Positions 11,801 to 24,030 of a stretch of 64,000 nucleotides of DNA are shown here, piece by piece (the first letter of the stretch is position 1; each line of letters starts with the position of its first letter). This DNA is from Ehretia macrophylla (Eukaryota > Streptophyta > Magnoliopsida > Boraginales > Ehretiaceae). The notes beneath the pieces are model-generated. The model did no database searches, was not told the DNA's origin, and saw only the letters and a program-made list of their open reading frames with translations. The stretch spans positions 5,605,501 through 5,669,500 of the forward strand of contig CM075767.1 of assembly GCA_037974665.1 (NCBI GenBank), in the 5' to 3' direction. The position numbers and the translations under genes were made by a program.

Positions 11801-13480
11801 TGTGAGGCAGAGGCAATGGATGAAGCTTCTTGATGATTATAATTCTACTATCAATTATCTGCCCAGGAAGGTTAATATTGTGCGAATGCTCTTAGCCGGA
11901 AGGCGAGCATCACGATGTTGGCAGTCAAAGAGTGGGAGTTGCTTGAAGAGCCTAGTTTTTGAAAACCAGAATTGACTCAAGTTGGCGTGGTGTGTGCACA
12001 TTTGCAGATTCAACCATTGTTGTTGCCTCTGATTCGAGAAGATCATCAACTTGATAAACAGCTTCAGAAAATCAAAGATCAGATCAAAGATGATAAATCA
12101 GGTTTCAAATTACATGAGGATGGTATTCTACGATTTCGGAACATGGTGTGTGTTCCCGATGATCCAAATTTGAGGAGAGGAATTCTTGAAGAAGCTCACA
12201 ATTCTAAATATACAATTCATCCCTATAGAACCAAGATGTATCGGGATTTGAAGCAACATTATTGATGGAACAACATGAAGAAGGACATTGCTTAGTTTGT
12301 ATCTAGATGTTTGACTTGTTAGCGGGTAAAAGCAGAGCATCAATGACCAGCAGGGTTACTTCAGCAGTTGGCAATACTTGAATGTAAATAGGAGCATGTC
12401 ACCATGAATTTTGTCACAGATTTGCTAAGATCACCGAGAGGGTTTGATGCGGTTTGGGTTGTGGTAGATAGATTGACCAAGGCTGCCCACTTTATTTTGA
12501 TGAATCGGTAGGATAACCTTGAAAAGTTGGTGGATCTTTATGTTGCGAACATTGTGAAACTTCATTGAGTATTAGTGAGCATTATATCAAACAGAGATCC
12601 TCGTTTTACTTCTCGATTTTGGCAGCGTCTACAAGTAGCTTTGGGTTTTCAATTGAATTTCAACACATCATATCATCCTCATACCGACGGTCAATCAGAG
12701 AGAACAATTCAAATTTTGGAAGATATGTTGAGATCTTGTGTATTAGACTTCAGGAAGAATTGGGAGAAACATTTGCCACTAGCCGAGTTTGCCTATAACA
12801 ATAGTTAACAAGCGACTATTGGGATGACACCTTATGCAGCTTTATATAGGAGTAAATATCGATCGCCATTGTATTGGTATGAAGTCAAGGAGATGAAGAT
12901 TGTTGATCCAACTTTGATGCTGGAACTTCTGGATAAAATTGAGAATGTACATCCAATCAGGCAGATAATGCTGACAACCCAGAGCCGACACATGAGTTAT
13001 GTTGATAAACGTCGACGGGAGTTAGAATTTGAGGTTGGTGATTATGTGTTTTTGAAGATATCTCATCATAAAGGCTTGGTACAACATAGTAAGGGCGGAA
13101 AGTTGAGTCCGAGGTTCGTTGGGCTATTTGAGATTGTGGGCAGAGTTGGCAAATTGGCATACTGCTTGGCTTTACCACCTAGTCTCTCTAGAATTCATGA
13201 TGTTTTCCATGTCTTTATGCTCAAAATGTATCATCCCAATCTTTCTCATGTGTCAGAGCCAGAGCCTTTGCAGCTGGGTAAAAATTTGTCATATGAGGAA
13301 TAACCAATTCGTATCCTAGATTATCAAGATCGAGAGTTAAGATCAAAGAAGATTCCAATGGTAAAAGTATTATAGGATCATCATGGCATTGAGGAAGCTA
13401 CTTGGGAAAGAAAAGATCAGATTGAACAATAATTACTGGAGTTGTTTCGACTAACAAGTAAGAATTTTGAGGATGAAATT
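8889..13480 (+). pseudogene. Tekay-type gag-pol polyprotein, degraded
   Basis: Recognisable parts in order: gag with a Gln/Asn-rich stretch and capsid-like region (8889-9700); two CCHC-like knuckles (about 9883-9990); aspartic protease region (about 10130-10400); reverse transcriptase including [10 protein letters not shown] (about 11130) and [10 protein letters not shown] (about 11370); RNase H with the [10 protein letters not shown] motif (about 11755); the integrase zinc-binding region and core with NRDPRFTS and [12 protein letters not shown] (12590-12705); and a chromodomain tail with ATWERKDQIEQ (about 13400). Together these make the particle and replicate and insert the element. Many breaks are present, so it cannot be active. 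Confidence 0.9.
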
Positions 13481-13489
13481 TCCTTAAGG

Positions 13490-15298
13490 TGTTTAGTAAG
13501 TGAAAATTGCATTTGAAATTCGTTTGAATTCCTAAATGCCATCTTTTCATCTTCTTTGACCATGTAAGGGTTAAATAGCATGTGCTAGCTAAAATTATGC
13601 CTAAGTTAGTTGTTTTAACATCTTAGACATTTGCTACAATGTTAGAAATGAATTTAGAAGTGTTATGAAGGGCTAACTTAGTCATTTGAAGCATTTAATT
13701 GCAATTGAGCTAGCATTGACCAAGTTTGACTTCTACTTAAGTTAAATATTACACAAAATAGCTCAAAATTCATCATCTTCCTCCTCAACTAGCCGAGAGA
13801 ACCAAGCAAGCTATGAAAAGTAAAACCTAGGTCATTTTAGCTAAAATTGAGTTATGAGTGGAACCAATGGCCAAACCAAGCATTTTTGAACTTGTCTCGA
13901 CATCTCCTACTTTTCTACCAATTCCTTTTTCATTTATTTTTCCAAAAAGGTGAAGGGATTTTTCTAACTAATCTTTCAAAGTTGCATTATTTCAATTATA
14001 TATGCTATTAGTGTTCATATATAACATTATTTAGGCCGTAGAGAACATTTTGCTAGCATATTAGCTTGTGTAGAACTTATTTTTTTGTGGTTGATTTGTT
14101 TGAGCTATTTGATGAATTCTATGCCTACATTTGAGCTTAAACTTGTTTCCTAGCTTTAATTTGATGTTCATATATGTTTATATATAATCCTAGCACAATA
14201 ATTTAGCTTGATAATGCAAAATGGCACAAAATTTAGGGGGTTATGTTGGCTGATTTTTCCAGCGTTGGACAGTGGGCTGTCCAATGCTGGACAGCTAGGT
14301 TTGGGTGGCGTTTGGGCTACCTTCGTGGTATATTTGAGGCGTGCTATGTTGGTTTTATGCTATGTGATGATTTGGGAAAAATGTAGTTGTGTTATGGCAT
14401 TAATTATGACTAGTTTTGGACTAGATTATTGCTAGGAGTTGAGTCATATGTTGAATTAGTTCACTTGGAATTTATATGTGCTGTCAATTCTTGCGTTGAT
14501 GTCAATGGGATTAACTTAGACAAAGTGGACATGTTCATGCTAAATGTGGTTTAGATGCTTGGCTACTTGGTTGATGCCTTATGAAATGATTATGAAATGT
14601 GTAAGTGTTCGGGGAAACAACCTACTTTGTTGTTCTTCCTTATTTGTCATGATGTGTGAATGCATGATGCATAAATACGAAGGGTTGCAGCCTTTAAACA
14701 GACATGGTAGCGTTCATCTTGCACTGGGTGACATATGGCTTGCCAAGAGATGACATGACTACAGGGGTTCTAATCCCTATACCGTTGTGAATGGAGAATT
14801 CACAGGGTCTGGGTCGTAGGTTTTTGATGTACAATCCAGAGTACATCCGTGTGGCGTATAAAGGAAGAGTTCGTGTTGGTGTATAGGGGATCGACATCAA
14901 CAGAACGGACATATCCTCCTTATGTGGTTATTTATATTCTCACATCTTTATTGCTATTGTATGTTCTTGTTCATATCATGTTTTTTAAATGAGTTTTCAA
15001 AACCCAAAAATGCTTTCAAAACCTTCCTTATTCCTTACTCACTGAGTTCGTGGAAACTCATCCCGTTTGCTAACATTTCAGGTGAGCCTGAGGTGGTCGA
15101 GTATGTGAATATTGATCCTGTAGTTGACACCGTGGTTAAGCCCGAGGGCTAGTTTGCTTGCCTGGTGGATGTTTATGTTTATGAAGTTGTTGTAATTACT
15201 ATTTTGGAGGTTGTTAGCTTTATGTATTAATGTTAAAGTCAAGATATTTACTTTCATTTTGATAGGCTTGTAATGAATTCCATAAGTCTCTTTTGTTT
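13490..15298 (+). repeat. First of two tandem 3' LTR copies
   Basis: This block aligns with the interior of the 5' LTR, starting from the equivalent of about 6546, and stops before the terminal part of the LTR. It is directly followed by another LTR copy without internal sequence in between. It carries the same GC island and hairpin module. Confidence 0.85.
15043..15060 (+). other. Conserved LTR hairpin (stem TGAGTT/AACTCA)
   Basis: Six pairs close the loop CGTGGA, with TTTCAGGT about 16 bases downstream. Confidence 0.6.
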
Positions 15299-17238
15299 TG
15301 TTAATTACGTGTTTATTTTCTTTTTATGTGCAAAAATTATATGTTTTTTAATTTACTACATAATATGTGTAATTATATGTTTTACTTAAGTTTAGTAAGT
15401 TAAAATTGCATTTGAAATTCGTTTGAATTCCTAAGTGTCATCTTTTTATCTTCTTTGACCATGTAAGCGTTAAATTTCATGTGCTAGCTAAAATAATGCC
15501 TAAGTTAGTTTTTTTTTAACATCTTAGATATTTGCTAGAGCATTAGAAATGAATTTAGAAGCGTTATGGAGGGCTAACTTAGTCATTTGAACCATTTAAT
15601 TGCAATTGAGCTAGCATTGACTAAGTTTGACTTCTGCTTAAGTTAAATATTACACAAAATAGCTCAAAATTCATCATCTTCTTCCTCAACCAGCCGAGAG
15701 CACCAAGCAAATAATGAATAGTAAAACCTAGGTCATTTTAGCTAAAATTGGGAGTTAGGAGTGGAACCAAGGGCCAAACCAAGTGATTTTGAGCTTATCC
15801 TAACGTCTCCTACATTTCTACTAGTTCCTTTTTCTTTTATTTTGCAAAAAAAGTGAGGGGCTTTTTCTAACTAATCTTTCAAATTTGTATTATTTCAATT
15901 ATATATGCTATTAGTGTTCATAAATAACGTTATTTCGGCCGTGAAGAACATTTTGCTAGCATATTAGCTTGTGTAGAACTTATTTTGTTATAGTTGATTT
16001 GTTTGAGCTATTTGATGAATTCTATGCCTACATTTGAGCTTAAACTTGTTTCTTAGCTTTAATTTGATGTTCATATACATTTATATATCATCCTAGCACA
16101 ACAATTTAGCTTGATAATGCGAAATGTCACAAACTTTGGAGGCTTATGTTGGATGATTTTTCCAGCGTTGGACAACTAGGTTTGGGTGGCTTTTGGGCTG
16201 CCCTTGTGGTATATTTAAGGCATGCTATGTTGGTTTTATGCTAGATGATGATTTGGGAAAAATGTGGCTGTATTATGGCATTAATTGTGGCTAGTTTTGG
16301 ATTAGATTGTTGCTAGGAGTTGAGTCATATGTTGATTTAGTTCCTTTGGTTGTTAAATGTGTTGTTAATTAATGCATTGATGTCAATGGGATTTGCTTAG
16401 ACAAAAGGGATGTGTTCATGCTAAATGTGGTTTAGATCCTTGGCTACTTGGTTGATGCCTTATGAAATGATTATGAAATGCGTAAGTGTTTGGGGAAACA
16501 ACCTACTTTTTTGTTCTCCCTTATTTGTCATGATGCATGAATGTGTTATGTGTGGCGTATAAGGGAAGAGTTTATGTTGGCGTATAGGGGATCAACATCA
16601 ACAGAACGAATGTATCCTCCTTATGTGGTTATTTATATTCTCGCATCTTTATAACTGTCGTATGTTCTTGTTCATGTCTTGTTTTTGAAATGAGTTTTCA
16701 AAACCCATAAATGCTTTCCAAACCTTCCTTATTCCTCACTCACTGAGTTCGTGGAAACTCACCCTGTTTGCTAATATTTCAGGTGAGACTGAGGTGGTCG
16801 AGTATATGGAGTATGTGAATGTTGATCCTGTAGTTGATATCGTGGTTGAGCCCGAGGCTTAGTTTGCTTGCCTTGTGGATGTTTATGTTTATGAAGTTGT
16901 TGTAATTACTATTTTGGAGGTTGTTAGCTTTATGTATTAATGTTAAATTCAAGATGTTTACTTTCATTTTGATAGGCTTGTAATGAATTCTATAAGTCTC
17001 TTTTGTTTTGTATAGGTGGATAGTCTTATGTATTTCATTATGAGGCCTGTAATTTGATGATCACGATATGGTATTGTGACAGAAGGCTTGTGTTGTGGTT
17101 GAATGTTGGTTGTTTGTGGATATATGAAGTATTTTGTGCAGGTTTATTTATTTGGTAGTCCATATTTCAGCCATTATAATGCATAAATTTTGTCTCATCC
17201 TGACTTGGTTTTAAGTGGGGTTGAGTTGGGCCGTGACA
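15299..17238 (+). repeat. Second tandem 3' LTR copy (terminal)
   Basis: It starts near the LTR 5' end and runs to the element terminus GGCCGTGACA, followed by the TTGGT duplication. It is shorter than the 5' LTR. Over the first 380 aligned bases about 24 differ by eye. Confidence 0.87.
16744..16761 (+). other. Conserved LTR hairpin (stem TGAGTT/AACTCA)
   Basis: Six pairs with loop CGTGGA. TTTCAGGT lies at 16777-16784. Confidence 0.6.
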
Positions 17239-17854
17239 TTGGTAGCGATTTCATTTTTTCGCGTTTGATATCTTGGCTTGTCCTCGAGAGACACATATTT
17301 TTATGTAAGGTACCATCTAGAGCTCCTAAACATCCTTATCATTAAGAAAATAATAATAAAGTAATTTATACTATATTTTTTAGTTTATCTATAAAATGAT
17401 AAATAAAGTAACTTACCTTGAACCATTTTCATCTCTCATCAGTAGAATTTCCAGGTATTGGTTATGGTCTCTTAAGTAACTTACCTTGAAGCCTAATAAT
17501 AGAGTTTATTACGTTTTTAAAATACCTACTAATGGTCTCAACAGATCTTTCAAAATTGGTATTTATAACTCTCCGCTTCTGATGATGCGCTAATATATGT
17601 AAGGTCATAGCTACTTGTTCATCCACTAACTTATTATTTTCTTCATCTACTAACATATTCTTTGTAGGGGATAATCTACTAGTTGTTTGAAGCCTAGAGC
17701 ACAAACATACAAAAGCTTCCCTATTCATTCTATATTGATTTACATATACAATATCACTTGCATAAACTGTTTTCTCAATATATTTTCTCCTCTCGAAAAT
17801 GTTATATTCATACATTACTTTTAGACACACAAATTTATTAGCATCTTCTACCAC
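17239..17854 (-). pseudogene. PIF/Harbinger transposase, N-terminal part (exons 1-2)
   Basis: The frame from 17854 begins with an MVEDANKFVCLKVMYEYN segment. The HTH-like region MNREAFVCLCSRL and EQVAMTLHILAHH follow, then FERSVETISRYF. A likely intron (GT..AG, 81 bp) spans 17336-17416. Exon 2 carries the first catalytic Asp in CLGALDGT (about 17325). In-frame stops at 17462-17464 and 17429-17431 show the gene is dead. The coding line is cut at the TTGGT duplication (17239-17243) of the gypsy insertion and continues at 6428. The transposase would cut and paste the element. Confidence 0.9.
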
Positions 17855-18392
17855 CTCTAAAATAATGATAAAAATTCATTTAGGTAGGTATCAATACGAA
17901 TGGTATCCTACTGTTGGTAGCTGTGGGCATGAAATTGGGCTTCAACAAGAGGGCGGAGTCTTTGCAGTAAGATTGATCAAGTGTCTTGATCTAAAGTCCA
18001 AAAATTTTCATGACTTTTATTCTTCAAAGCATTAAATAATCGTCAGATGCTAGCCTTTTAGGAACATTTTAGGTTGGAGAATACTACTAGATTTTGTAGG
18101 TCTGCAAGTGAGTTTATTAAACATTTTAAGCAATAATCATTAGCTTATCAACTTGATGACTATTTAAGTGATGTTTTCTATCTTTTGTTATATGGAGTTT
18201 TGGGAGCTTGAAATCTTGATGTGTTAAAATGTCTTAGCACTACTTGTATTGCATATGCAGCGTCAAAACTCTTTACCAATTTTGGGAGCTATTCAACTTG
18301 CAAAATGAAACATGTGCTGAAGTTTTTGGTCTAAAACATCCCTAACATCTACGAGGATACGGGTTCATTAAGTAGTGGAATAAAATTGATCT
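17855..18392. other. Unassigned stretch upstream of Harbinger transposase
   Basis: About 540 bp with no recognisable domain on either strand and no obvious terminal inverted repeat. It should contain the promoter side and possibly one end of the Harbinger element. Short open frames here have no family signature. Confidence 0.4.
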
Positions 18393-18553
18393 TGTTACGC
18401 CCCACTCGACCCAACCTGGAACCAAGTTTGGATGCAATTGCACTAAATCATTATATCACCAGTACCATTACTACATTTAACAATTAATAGATTTTACACA
18501 AAACAACCTGGAGTCCTACCATTATACATAAGGCGTAATAGATGCACTATTTA
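18393..18553 (-). repeat. Short LTR remnant next to the minus-strand gypsy LTR
   Basis: TGTTACGCCCCACTCGACCC resembles the terminus of the neighbouring LTR (TGTCACGCCCCAACCC), and the similarity runs on for about 45 bases. It probably is the end of a related LTR that the next element landed in or was joined to. Confidence 0.55.
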
Positions 18554-20645
18554 TGTCACGCCCCAACCCAACCCCAACCTAGAAATTGAGACTGGACGCA
18601 ATGTACAAGGGAAAATGAACAAAGTCTCCCCTGTACTACGGTCATTCCATCACCTGAACAAGTATACACATTGCCAACAACAATTGTACAAGAATACATT
18701 TTTTCGAAGTCCAGTTCAAGCATAGCATATAAAACACAACATTCCTTATGTTAAACCTTTGCAATGCAAGCATAAGTAAATGGAAGCACGACCAAGAGAA
18801 CTTCTAAGTCCTACGACACTAGCTAGCTTTGACTTTAGTTACAAGTTTCCCCAAATTAGTACAACCATAGACAAAACTTACCAAGTTCAAAATAGACTAA
18901 GTTTACATTAGATACATTTCAAAATGACTTGAAACTTGCAACATTCTCTTGACAACATTAAGACAAAACTATGATCTATCATGTGCAAAATGGAATTCCG
19001 ATGCAAGGTAGGCTATAAAACTTGCAAGGCACATCATAATTCATATCTTTAGATCATAACAAAAACACTATCCAACTTCTCAAGCTAGCAAGGAACCTAG
19101 CTTCAGTCTTCTTCTTGAGGGGCCATTCAGCCTCGCCTGAAATTGATGAAACAAACGGGGTGAGCAACCATATGCTCAGTGAGGGAGGGAAAAAATACAG
19201 GGAAGTTTTTGAAACCCTTTTCATGATGCACGTAAGCCAAGTTGCATGTATCAACAATAGATAAACTTTAAATAGACACCACACGATAATATGGAGCAAT
19301 AAGTATTCAATCAAGTTTTATGAAACTATATAAACACTTGAAAAAAGGGTACGATTCTCGATCCACCTTATCACTCCCACGTCCTTTGCTCCAATGCATT
19401 TACAATATCGATAATCACCTTATATCATCAATTGGTGTACTCCAGATGTACCTCGATAATCTACGACCTAACACCCCGAGGCCTTCACCGACCAAGCGAG
19501 TGAGGGTATAGGACGCGGAGGTCGTGTAACCAACTGCTAGTAAGCCCGCCGCCACCTAGTAGAGATACGATACTACCGTGCCAAAGGTTGCAACCTTCAA
19601 TAACACTTGATAATTCACTTAGTCAATCATTGACACAAGCATTCAACAAGCACGTAGGATGAGGGGACAACAAAGTAGGTTGCCCCTCAAGCATTAAAAT
19701 ATTTAAGCAACCAATATAACTCATAACCATTCACGCACTTAACGTTAACAAAGCAAGCTATAAAGTCATGTAACAACTTTTATTAATAATGTTAACCAAT
19801 TAACTCATAAACAAGCTAAAGTACCACTAGAAAACCAAGAAGTTACAAGCTATTACCAAACACTACTTAACTAACTAAAGGGAAATATCATAGGCACGAA
19901 AGGGACAAGGGAAGGGGACTCAGCTGCTGCTGCCCAATGGTTGCGCCACTACCGACGGCAGCATACCGGTGACTGACCAGCGTGGTAGGCAGCCATCTGA
20001 TGCTGGTAATCAGCAGCCACATACACACACCTACATATGATGCACTAGATTCACTCTTTAACCACTATTTTACCTACTTTAGCATTTATATAGGTGTTGA
20101 GTAATTAAAATAAAGCCAATTCATTCATTGAAACCTCTATCAAACACTCAAACCCCAATCTATTCAATTAACTCAAACAACAAGTATCAATCAATATTTA
20201 CATTCAAAGCTTTAACTACAGAAGGCATACAACACGTATACTTCACTTTTTCCACTCAACAATCAACTTAGCATGCCTTTCATGGCTAAATTTATCATTT
20301 CACTACATATTAACAAACTTACCACTAACAATACAACAATAATTATGCACAAAACATGAACCTCTCACTTATATGCTTAATGGACTTAATTGGGCCTTTA
20401 ATCATAATTTAAAAACAATTAAATTAGGCCCACAATTTATCTTGGGCTTTCTCTTGTCTAATTGCCTATTAAAATACTTTATTATGCCAATGTCTATATA
20501 ATCTTCTGCTATATATCACTAATTCCACTTACTTTTAATATCATGCAAACATTCATTGATTCAAATAACAAAAAAAAAATAAGTCAATTAATGCAAACGA
20601 ATAAATGCAAGTGAATAAAATAATTATTATTGAATCCGGGCCTCA
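18554..20645 (-). repeat. 3' LTR of the minus-strand Tekay-type element
   Basis: 2.09 kb. On the minus strand it starts TGAGGCCCGG right after the polypurine tract and ends GGGTTGGGGCGTGACA. It holds the perfect palindrome AAGGTTGCAACCTT (19584-19597), a GC-rich island (about 19430-19560) and the hairpin module (19135-19190). Confidence 0.85.
19161..19178 (-). other. Conserved LTR hairpin (stem TGAGCA/TGCTCA)
   Basis: On the minus strand six pairs close the loop TATGGT. TTTCAGGC lies 19 bases further on (19135-19142). The stem differs in sequence from that of the 6429 family but keeps pairing. Confidence 0.65.
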
Positions 20646-20660
20646 TATTCTCTCCCCCTT
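20646..20660 (-). other. Polypurine tract
   Basis: The minus strand reads AAGGGGGAGAGAATA directly before the LTR start. This is the usual plus-strand priming site of LTR retroelements. Confidence 0.8.
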
Positions 20661-23600
20661 AAAATAATTTTGTCCCCAAAATTCTTACTTGATTCTCGAA
20701 ATAACTCGAGATGCTGTTGCTCAATCTGATCTCGCCTTTCCCAAGTAGCCTCTTTGATCCCATGGTGATTCCATATTACTTTAACCATCAAAATGTCCTT
20801 TGTGCGCAACTCTTGAACTTTCTAATCCAAAATACGAATAGGTTTCTTCTGATAAGACAAGTTCTCATTGAACTGCAATGGCTCTGGCACAAGCACATGT
20901 GACGGATCAGAATGATACTTCTATAACATGGACACATGAAGCACATCATGAAGCTTTGAAAGGCTAGGAGACAATGCCAAGTGATATGCTAATTTACCAA
21001 CTCTTTCAATGATTTCAAAGGGTCCAACATATCTCGTACTCAACTTTCCACCTTTACCATGTCATACCAAACCCTTATGGGGATATATTTTTAAGAAAAC
21101 TTGATCACGTATAACAAACTCCAAATCCCGCCAGCACCCGTCAGTATAACTCTTTTGTCTGCTTTGAGCTGTATGCATTCTCTTACGGATGATTTACACA
21201 TTTTCAATCATTTCCAAAAGTTCAGGCAACACGGTCGGATCAATTGCTTTTATTTCACCAATTTTATCCAATCATAAAGGAGATCGACACTTACGTCCAT
21301 ATAAAGCCTTATAGGGAGTCATGCCAATAGTAGCTTGGTAACTATTGTTATATGCAAACTCCGCTAGAGGTAAATGTTTCTCCTAACTTTTCCCAAAATC
21401 CAGAACACAAGCTCTCAACATATCTTATAGTAACCAGATAGTTCTCTCTGATTGCCCATTAGTCTGAGGATGATAAGTTGTGTTGAAACTCAGTTTAGTG
21501 CCCAATGACATCTGTAACCGTTGCCAAAATCGAGATGTGAATCGAGGATCTCTATCTGATACAATACTCGCCGGCATCTTATGAAGTTTCATAATATTTG
21601 CAAATATAAATCCTCAAGTTTCTTAAGGTTGTCATGCTTGTTCATTGGAATAAAATGAGCGTTCTTCGTTAGTCTATCTGTCACAACCCAAACAACATCA
21701 AAATCCCTCAGTGTTCTTGGCAGATCTATAATGAAATACATTGTAACATGTTCCCATTTCCATCTAGGAATAGCCAAAGGTTACAACAGACCTGTTGGTC
21801 TCTGGTGTTTTGCTTTAACTCGCTAACAAGTCAAGCATCGAGATACAAACTCAGCAATCTTCATCTTCATATTATTCCACCAGTAGTGTTGTTTCAGATC
21901 CCGATGCATTTTAGTGCCACCTAGATGAATAGTATATTTAGAATTGTGAGCTTCATTAAGAATCTCCTTTTTCAAGTTTTGATCATTAGGGACACAAACC
22001 TTGTTTCTGAAGCGTAGAATACCATCATCATGGACCTTTGATTTCAACTTTCCCCGTTGGATTCATTCCTGAATTTTCTGAAGTTGTGGATCTTTCTGTT
22101 AAGCTTCACGAATCTGAGATAATAATAAGGGTTGGACTTGCAAATTTGCAAACAGAATCCTAGCTTGAGTAGGTTCTGACTTGCATAAACTAATATCCTC
22201 AATTAGCTCCCAACTATTGATTAGTATACTTGTAACACTTGCCGTCCGGCTAAGTGTATCAACAACAACATTAGTTTTTCATGATAGATAATTGATAGCA
22301 CAATTGTAATTATCCAATAGCTCCATTCAACACCTTTGTCTCATATTTAATTCTTTCTTCGAAAACAGATATTTCAAACTCTTGTGAGCAGTATATATTT
22401 TAAATCTGTTACCCCATAGATAATTGCGCCATTTTTCAGTGCAAATACAATAGCAGCTAATTCTAGGTCATGAGTTAGATAATTGTCTTCATATGGTTTC
22501 AATTTCTGGGAAGCACAGGCGATTACCCTGTCATTTTACATCAGTACACAACCCAAACCTTCTTTCGAAGTTCTCATTTCCCTCAGGCAATGCAAGAATG
22601 GGAGCCGTGGTCAATCTTTTCTTCAACTCCTGAAAATTATTCTTACATTTGTCATCCCAAATAAAACTGGTCTTTTTCTAAGTAAGCTTGGTTAGAAGAC
22701 CTGCAATCTTGGAGAAATCTTTAACAAATCTGCGATAATACCGAGCTAAGCCAAGGAAACTACGTACCTCAGTTACATTCTCAAGTCTCTTCCAAGATAA
22801 AACTACCTTAATTTTTTGTGGGATCAACTACAATACCCTAGTGAGAAATGATATGGCCCATAAAAGTAACTTGGTGCAACCAAAATTCACATTTATTAAA
22901 TTTGGCTTATAGCTGATGTTGTTGAAGTGTTTGTAGAATTAAATGCAGATGTTGTTCATGCTCAGACTCAATTTTAGAATACAAGTATATCATCAATGAA
23001 TACCACCACAAACGGATTTAGATACCGTCGGAATACCCAATGCATAAGATCCATGAAAGCAGTTGGAGCATTAGTCAAGCCAAACGACAACACAATAAAC
23101 TCATAATGCCATACCTGGTCTAGAATGCAGTTTTCAGTACATCCTCTTTACGAATCCAGAGTTGATAATATCACTGTCTCAAACCAAATTTAGAATATAT
23201 CTTCGCACCCTGTAACTGATCAAACAATTCCTCAATTAGAGATAAAGGATATTTGTTTTTAATCGTTACTTGATTTAAGTCCCGGTAATCAATACACAAC
23301 CCAATTATACCATCTTTCTTTTTCACAAATAGCACGGGCGCACCCCACGATGAAGAGTTTGGCTGTATGAATCCCTTATCTAGTAATCCTTGCAATTGAA
23401 CTTTCAACTCTTGGAGTTCAGTAGGAGCTATTCTGTACAGTGCTTTAGATATAGGCAAAGTCCCTAGAACCAAATCAATTACAAATGCTATTTCCCGCTC
23501 GGGTAGCAACCCTGGTAATTCCTTCAGAAACACACCTGGATACTCTTTAACAACTAGAACTTCACTCAACTTCAGTTTATCAGATGGTTGATTAATCAAA

Positions 23601-24030
23601 TAAGAAATGTAAGCATAACAACCTTTACACTGTAGAAGCTTTATTTGAAGAAATAAGAGGAATCCCTAAGGAATTATGATTTTCTGCAACTTCTAACACT
23701 GGTTGGCCAAGTATTTGAAACTTTACTACTTAAGTTCTATAATCAATCTGTGCACGGTACTTTGCTAACCAATCCATACCCAAAATGACTTCATAGTCTT
23801 GAAATAAGAGTAAAATAAGGTCGGCAGGAAAATTTTGGCCTTTTATATGTATTTCACATGCTTTACACACAGACTTAGTGACAAATTTCGTACCCATGGG
23901 TGTAGTTACTTCAATTTTATATGACAACTTCTCAAGTTTTAATTCGACACGTTGTACACAAAGGGATAAATGAATGAGTAGTACCGGGATCAATTAATAC
24001 TTTAACCAACTGATTATGAATTAGAAATGT
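20661..24030 (-). pseudogene. Tekay-type pol, degraded
   Basis: Protease region with DYEVILGMDWL (about 23790). RT with [20 protein letters not shown] and VLFVKKKDG (about 23400-23310). Integrase zinc-binding region with the HNSKYTIHLGGTKMHRDL segment (about 21930) and core beginning DLPRTLRDFDVVWVVTDRLT (about 21720). Chromodomain with VIWNHHGIKEATWERRDQIE (about 20750). The reading is broken many times, so only the family and domain order are meaningful. Confidence 0.88.

Larger units (their letters stand above)
6429..17238 (+). mobile_element. Ty3/gypsy Tekay/Del-type element with an extra LTR copy
   Basis: The element begins TGTGACGACCTG and ends GGCCGTGACA, flanked by TTGGT on both sides (6424-6428 and 17239-17243). 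The order is 5' LTR, PBS, gag with zinc knuckle, protease, RT, RNase H, integrase and chromodomain, then two LTR copies in tandem. The Tekay/Del assignment rests on the chromodomain after integrase, the LTRs of about 2 kb and the Met-type PBS. The coding part is a fossil with more than ten breaks. By eye the outer LTRs are about 94% alike over the aligned parts, which at usual plant rates suggests a few million years. Confidence 0.9.
18554..24030 (-). mobile_element. Ty3/gypsy Tekay-type element, minus strand, 5' part lost
   Basis: Read on the minus strand: protease, RT, RNase H, integrase, chromodomain, polypurine tract, 3' LTR. Gag and the 5' LTR are absent, because recognisable sequence stops near 24030. 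No target-site duplication can therefore be checked. The coding sequence has many breaks, more than ten. Motif by motif it parallels the element at 6429-17238, but it is clearly a different copy with different LTRs. Confidence 0.88.

Noticed and set aside
17799-18035. Plus-strand open frame upstream of the Harbinger transposase
   Set aside because: It overlaps the transposase N-terminus on the other strand and has no family signature.
1085-18392. Terminal inverted repeats of the Harbinger element
   Set aside because: I looked for GTTTGGTAG-like ends near 1250-1430 and for a partner after 17855, but no convincing pair was found, so no borders are given.
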